Assembly (NCBI GenBank): GCA_000727475.1
Contig: KL647303.1
Span: 152,408 to 216,407, forward strand
DNA: 64,000 bases
Source of the DNA: Sarcocystis neurona
Lineage: Eukaryota > Apicomplexa > Conoidasida > Eucoccidiorida > Sarcocystidae
Direction: 5' to 3'
Shown here in pieces: positions 61,101-64,000 of this stretch (within the stretch, counting starts at the first letter, position 1; each line of letters opens with the position of its first letter). Below the pieces are notes generated by a model. It had not been told where the DNA came from and did no database searches. It was given only the letters and a program-made list of their open reading frames with translations. Position numbers and translations under genes: made by a program.

Positions 61101-63999
61101 GCATCGGTGGCAGCGCGCTGCTCAGTCTCAACACTTCTCTGGACCTCAGCAACGACTTCGCCGTCGGCAAAGTTCGGCAGAACCCGATCCGCGCGTGGGC
61201 AGAGGTCCTGCAGGAAGACAGCGGCGGCGCGGCTGCAGAGGACGCCGCCGCTGGCGCTGAGCGCGCCCACAGAAAAAGGCCTCCGCAGGTAACGTCGCCC
61301 GTTATGAGTAGTCCGAGGGAAGATCAAGAGGAAAAGACGCGACTTCCCCACAGAAGGAAGTCCACTTACACACACACGGATGCAAGTTCCAGTCCCGCGG
61401 AATATTTCTTTGTTTACACTCCTGTGCAGATCCTAGACACTTACAGCAGTCCACTGGTGGAGATAAATAGATCTGCGTGTAGAGAAGTACCGGTTGTCTT
61501 TCCTGCTGCGTCGCGCGTGCGTCCGTCTGCAGCGAGAATAGATGCTGTGTGTGCGTAGACACCTACGGACAGGGAGAGATAGANNNNNNNNNNNNNNNNN
61601 NNNNNNNNNNNNNNNNNNNNNNNNNNNNNNNNNNNNNNNNNNNNNNNNNNNNNNNNNNNNNNNNNNNNNNNNNNNNNNNNNNNNNNNNNNNNNNNNNNNN
61701 NNNNNNNNNNNNNNNNNNNNNNNNNNNNNNNNNNNNNNNNNNNNNNNNNNNNNNNNNNNNNNNNNNNNNNNNNNNNNNNNNNNNNNNNNNNNNNNNNNNN
61801 NNNNNNNNNNNNNNNNNNNNNNNNNNNNNNNNNNNNNNNNNNNNNNNNNNNNNNNNNNNNNNNNNNNNNNNNNNNNNNNNNNNNNNNNNNNNNNNNNNNN
61901 NNNNNNNNNNNNNNNNNNNNNNNNNNNNNNNNNNNNNNNNNNNNNNNNNNNNNNNNNNNNNNNNNNNNNNNNNNNNNNNNNNNNNNNNNNNNNNNNNNNN
62001 NNNNNNNNNNNNNNNNNNNNNNNNNNNNNNNNNNNNNNNNNNNNNNNNNNNNNNNNNNNNNNNNNNNNNNNNNNNNNNNNNNNNNNNNNNNNNNNNNNNN
62101 NNNNNNNNNNNNNNNNNNNNNNNNNNNNNNNNNNNNNNNNNNNNNNNNNNNNNNNNNNNNNNNNNNNNNNNNNNNNNNNNNNNNNCCCGCGGGCCGCTTG
62201 AGGCTACGGTACATACATGAAGCAAGATAACGGCGAGCAGCTGAGACGCAAACCCAAGAAAGGAAATCTTCACATATAATATACGTGTGTGTATACTTGT
62301 GTGGGAGCCGTGCACCAGGAAATGGAACTACCGTATATAACGTTTTTTTTGTGTGTGGGACCTACGTATATGTGTGGAACGCAGTGTACCCACGAAAGGG
62401 AACTCTTGTATATAACGTATATACATCTGTATGTTTAGGACGCTGTGTGCGGATCCAGGAGGACGTATATCCACGCATGTAGACAGACACGTCTGTGTGC
62501 GGTCAACCTGTGTTCATACGTGTACACGTGTGTCTCCCTGCGTGACGCACATTAGCGGAGCTCTGTCCGGACTCTTGCTTCTGTGGGATGTTGGTCTTTC
62601 CACCCTTTGAAAACAGACGATGATGACGGGTTTCGAATATGAATGGAGCGTGCTGCAATCGCGGCTGCACTGCATGCAGCAGCACCAGGGCTGGTGCGGA
62701 CTGCGGCCGGCGCCGTTTTGCTACGGGCGGCGCATTCCCTCGGCTTTTGTGCGGTCGCTGCTGAACAGCGGTGCCTGCCAGAGTGACCTAGAACAGCTGC
62801 TGGCCTTCGTAGACGTCCACGAGGAACTGCTTGAGAAGGGAGGCCGCAACATGGAACAGCTGATGGGAGAGGAACTTTTGTAAGCAGCGTGGAAGCAGCA
62901 GCAGCTTTGGGAGCGCTGCAGAAGCTGCACGAACATTTATGCGCACCTGTGTGTTCGTGTTGTACCTCATCTTGCGTAGCTGGATGAACGCGAGTAGACA
63001 GTAATGCAGTCCCAGTCGGTTACACTCACAAAGCTGTCCTTGCGTCTTTACCGGTGTGCGTCTTCATGTACGCATCGACGTCCGCTGCTGCAAGCAGCAG
63101 CAGCAGCAGCGCAAACCACCTGTTCACAACCACGCCGTAGCTCGTGAAGACGCAACCAGGTAGCGGAATGGTAGGAGAGTCAAACAAAGAAGACTCTCGG
63201 CGGCGAGCGCCAGTGCTGGGAAAGACAAGCTTGTGTCGTCGGCTTGTCTGTACTTGTGAGCTTCCCGCTCTCTCTTCTTGTGGAGAGTAGTGCCTCTTTG
63301 CGTGTCCACGGGCCTCAATGTCTGCACTTGACGCGCGTCTGCAAAACAGCGCCGTTTACGTGCGGTCACCAACGCACGCGTGTGTCTACGTACCATCAAA
63401 TATATGTGTATTTCTCTGCTCATTGCGTACAGCTGTCTCGGTAAATGGTAGGTGTTTGTCGTGCGTGTTTTTTTCTTCGTTGCAGGGCGAGCTACAACCG
63501 CCAGATTCTGTCTGCGAAGCGCTTCGTCCTGTACATACGCGACTGCTACCCGGACAGCTTCCGCTTCGCCATCTGCAAAATTGCCGCTACTCTCCTTCTA
63601 AATCTCAAGACAAAGGTTCGCACACGTAAAAAAAGCTCCCCCACAAATATATGCCTTTATGCAGTCCTCGACGTTTTGTCTCGTTTCGAGCGAAAGTCGG
63701 GACTTCTCGATCACAAGTGCATCTCACTTCTCTGTGTACCGTACATTTGTGGGTGCGCCTGGAGAAGACGCACTAGATGTAGAGAAGAGAAACCTGCTGT
63801 CTCAACGTAGATGCGTGATTGCTCATCATAAACGGTCTCAAACTTGCACGACACAGAAGGACAGACCAGGGGATAAATCGACTCTCTGTCTCTCTCTCTC
63901 CATGTATATCTGTATGTGTGCATCTCCGGAATGGGATAGCAGACTGGTGAAACACGTGTAAAGAATTTCAGCTCTGCTGCCCTTGCAGCTGCTTTGGTG
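41708..63999 (+). CDS. NHE: Giant Na+/H+ exchanger (CPA1 family, SOS1/PfNHE-like), 3' end at window edge
   Basis: A membrane antiporter that exchanges Na+ for H+. Exons: 41708-44758, 45826-46027, 47438-47803, 49054-49265, 50706-51003, 52298-53622, 53823-53849, 55279-57012, 58258-59454, 60911-61288, then after the gap 62617-62879 and 63486-63615. Phases agree up to the gap (about 2930 codons) and between the last two exons. Exon 1 has about 850 low-complexity Ser/Gly/Ala/Thr residues, then the first membrane helices (STLAFFCFLFFSAVFLQWLV). Exon 2 has the STDPVAV motif, exon 3 ESLINDGSAVLLF with the ND pair of the transport site, exon 5 WGGLRGGIVLALGL. The tail is cytosolic, thousands of bases of Ala/Gln/Gly/Ser runs interspersed with conserved helices such as REMYHRLYHKNCIGGSALL (exon 10), FEYEWSVLQ and SAKRFVLYIRDCYPDSFRF, which resemble the SOS1/sperm-NHE cytosolic region. 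The start is uncertain: the frame is open before 41708 without ATG, and 41729 is also possible. The intron after 57012 begins GC. Confidence 0.88.
45074..45300. repeat. Degenerate ~48-bp minisatellite in exchanger intron 1
   Basis: Five diverged units begin near 45074, 45122, 45170, 45219 and 45252 with the pattern GTRCNTCTGYAGAG, followed by ACAGAGA-rich sequence and GGGACCGAC. Unit length is 48-49 except for a shortened fourth unit. The array is wholly intronic. Confidence 0.7.
46117..46157. repeat. (CA)n/(TA)n microsatellite
   Basis: CA repeats pass into a TA run of about 16 units with one C interruption, in exchanger intron 2 just after the exon 2 donor. Confidence 0.85.
46946..46965. 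repeat. (AT)n microsatellite
   Basis: A run of about 10 AT units inside exchanger intron 2, in sequence rich in ACGTGT/ACATAT alternations. Confidence 0.85.
49266..50705 (+). other. CTG-rich exchanger intron 4
   Basis: The intron between the LTWKE and AVLLIWGGLRG exons is densely CTG/TTG-biased on the coding strand, especially 49740-50700, and ends CTGCTGTTGCAG. Translated minus-strand frames here are poly-Ser/Ala and Arg-rich and are best seen as composition effects. The two flanking exons join in phase 0 into a continuous membrane helix typical of the family, so the stretch is intronic with good confidence. Confidence 0.8.
51004..52297 (+). other. Exchanger intron 5, with an unused exon-like segment
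   Basis: The exon ending LFKG (51003) joins in phase to the exon starting at 52298. Between them, 51851-51899 has an acceptor-like TGTAG, a basic segment KFLRKVKKHI and a good donor ATCG|GTAAGA, but its phase does not fit the upstream exon. It may be a decoy or an alternative exon. Confidence 0.45.
55033..55236. repeat. Compound TA / CT / TG simple-sequence tract
   Basis: TA runs at 55043-55054 and 55121-55130 and TG runs up to 55236, separated by CT-rich sequence, fill the end of exchanger intron 7, just before the exon at 55279. The CT-rich part can serve as the pyrimidine tract of the acceptor. Confidence 0.75.
59455..60910 (+). other. Exchanger intron 9
   Basis: About 1.46 kb between the exon ending in SYFE and the exon starting IPATPRRG. 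It holds a TA/TG tract at 59959-59990, a TG run at 60461-60475 and no coding sequence that I can support. It ends GGACGTGCTGCAG. Confidence 0.6.
61584..62185. other. Assembly gap (602 N)
   Basis: A run of N inside the exchanger gene, between the exon ending at 61288 and the exon starting at 62617. One or more exons may be lost here. Flanking sequence is TG/TA-rich and shows a degenerate repeat (see 62287-62470), which may be why the assembly broke. Confidence 0.98.
62287..62470. repeat. Degenerate repeat next to the assembly gap
   Basis: Loosely repeating units of about 65-70 bases share GTGTG, GGAACT and GTATATAACG blocks (for example GTATATAACG at 62332 and 62410). They suggest a diverged minisatellite that probably continues into the gap. 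Confidence 0.45.
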
Positions 64000-64000
64000 A

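Overview
The window looks like nuclear DNA of a coccidian apicomplexan, most like Eimeria. This is inferred from four things: large multi-exon genes with GT-AG introns; coding exons full of CAG-type runs that give poly-Ala, poly-Gln and poly-Ser tracts; an alternation of CAG-rich and plain blocks resembling the repeat-rich and repeat-poor segments described for Eimeria chromosomes; and a gene set that includes a heme-oxygenase-like protein with an apicoplast-type leader. There is no prokaryotic gene organisation and no recognisable virus or transposon. All splice models were made by hand from splice consensus, reading-phase agreement and family similarity; no search was run.

Layout. 1-1727: no gene, holds a 122-bp tandem duplication. 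1728-5858 (+): a 1376-aa ORF ending in a degenerate AAA+ ATPase domain. 5859-10737: repeat-poor, no gene seen. 10738-17804 (+): GLE1 mRNA-export factor, 12 exons, 858 aa. 17805-23004: repeat-poor and empty. 23005-25393 (-): cystathionine beta-synthase, 5 exons, 542 aa. 27451-29314 (+): a tentative small 3-exon gene. 30153-35264 (+): a heme-oxygenase-like protein, 8 exons, 788 aa, with signal-peptide-like N-terminus and Gln at the position expected for the catalytic His. 35265-41707: mostly empty, with an exact 54-bp duplication and a CTG-rich block. 41708 to the window end (+): a very large Na+/H+ exchanger of the SOS1/PfNHE-like CPA1 type, with its exons spread over more than 22 kb and a 602-base assembly gap at 61584-62185.

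The genes do not form one pathway. They cover mRNA export (GLE1), sulfur amino acid metabolism (CBS), a likely apicoplast function (HO-like), ion and pH homeostasis (NHE) and an AAA+ protein of unknown role. The strongest points for follow-up are the divergent HO-like gene, the giant exchanger with a probable GC-AG intron, and the tendency for CAG in exons but CTG in introns on the same coding strand.
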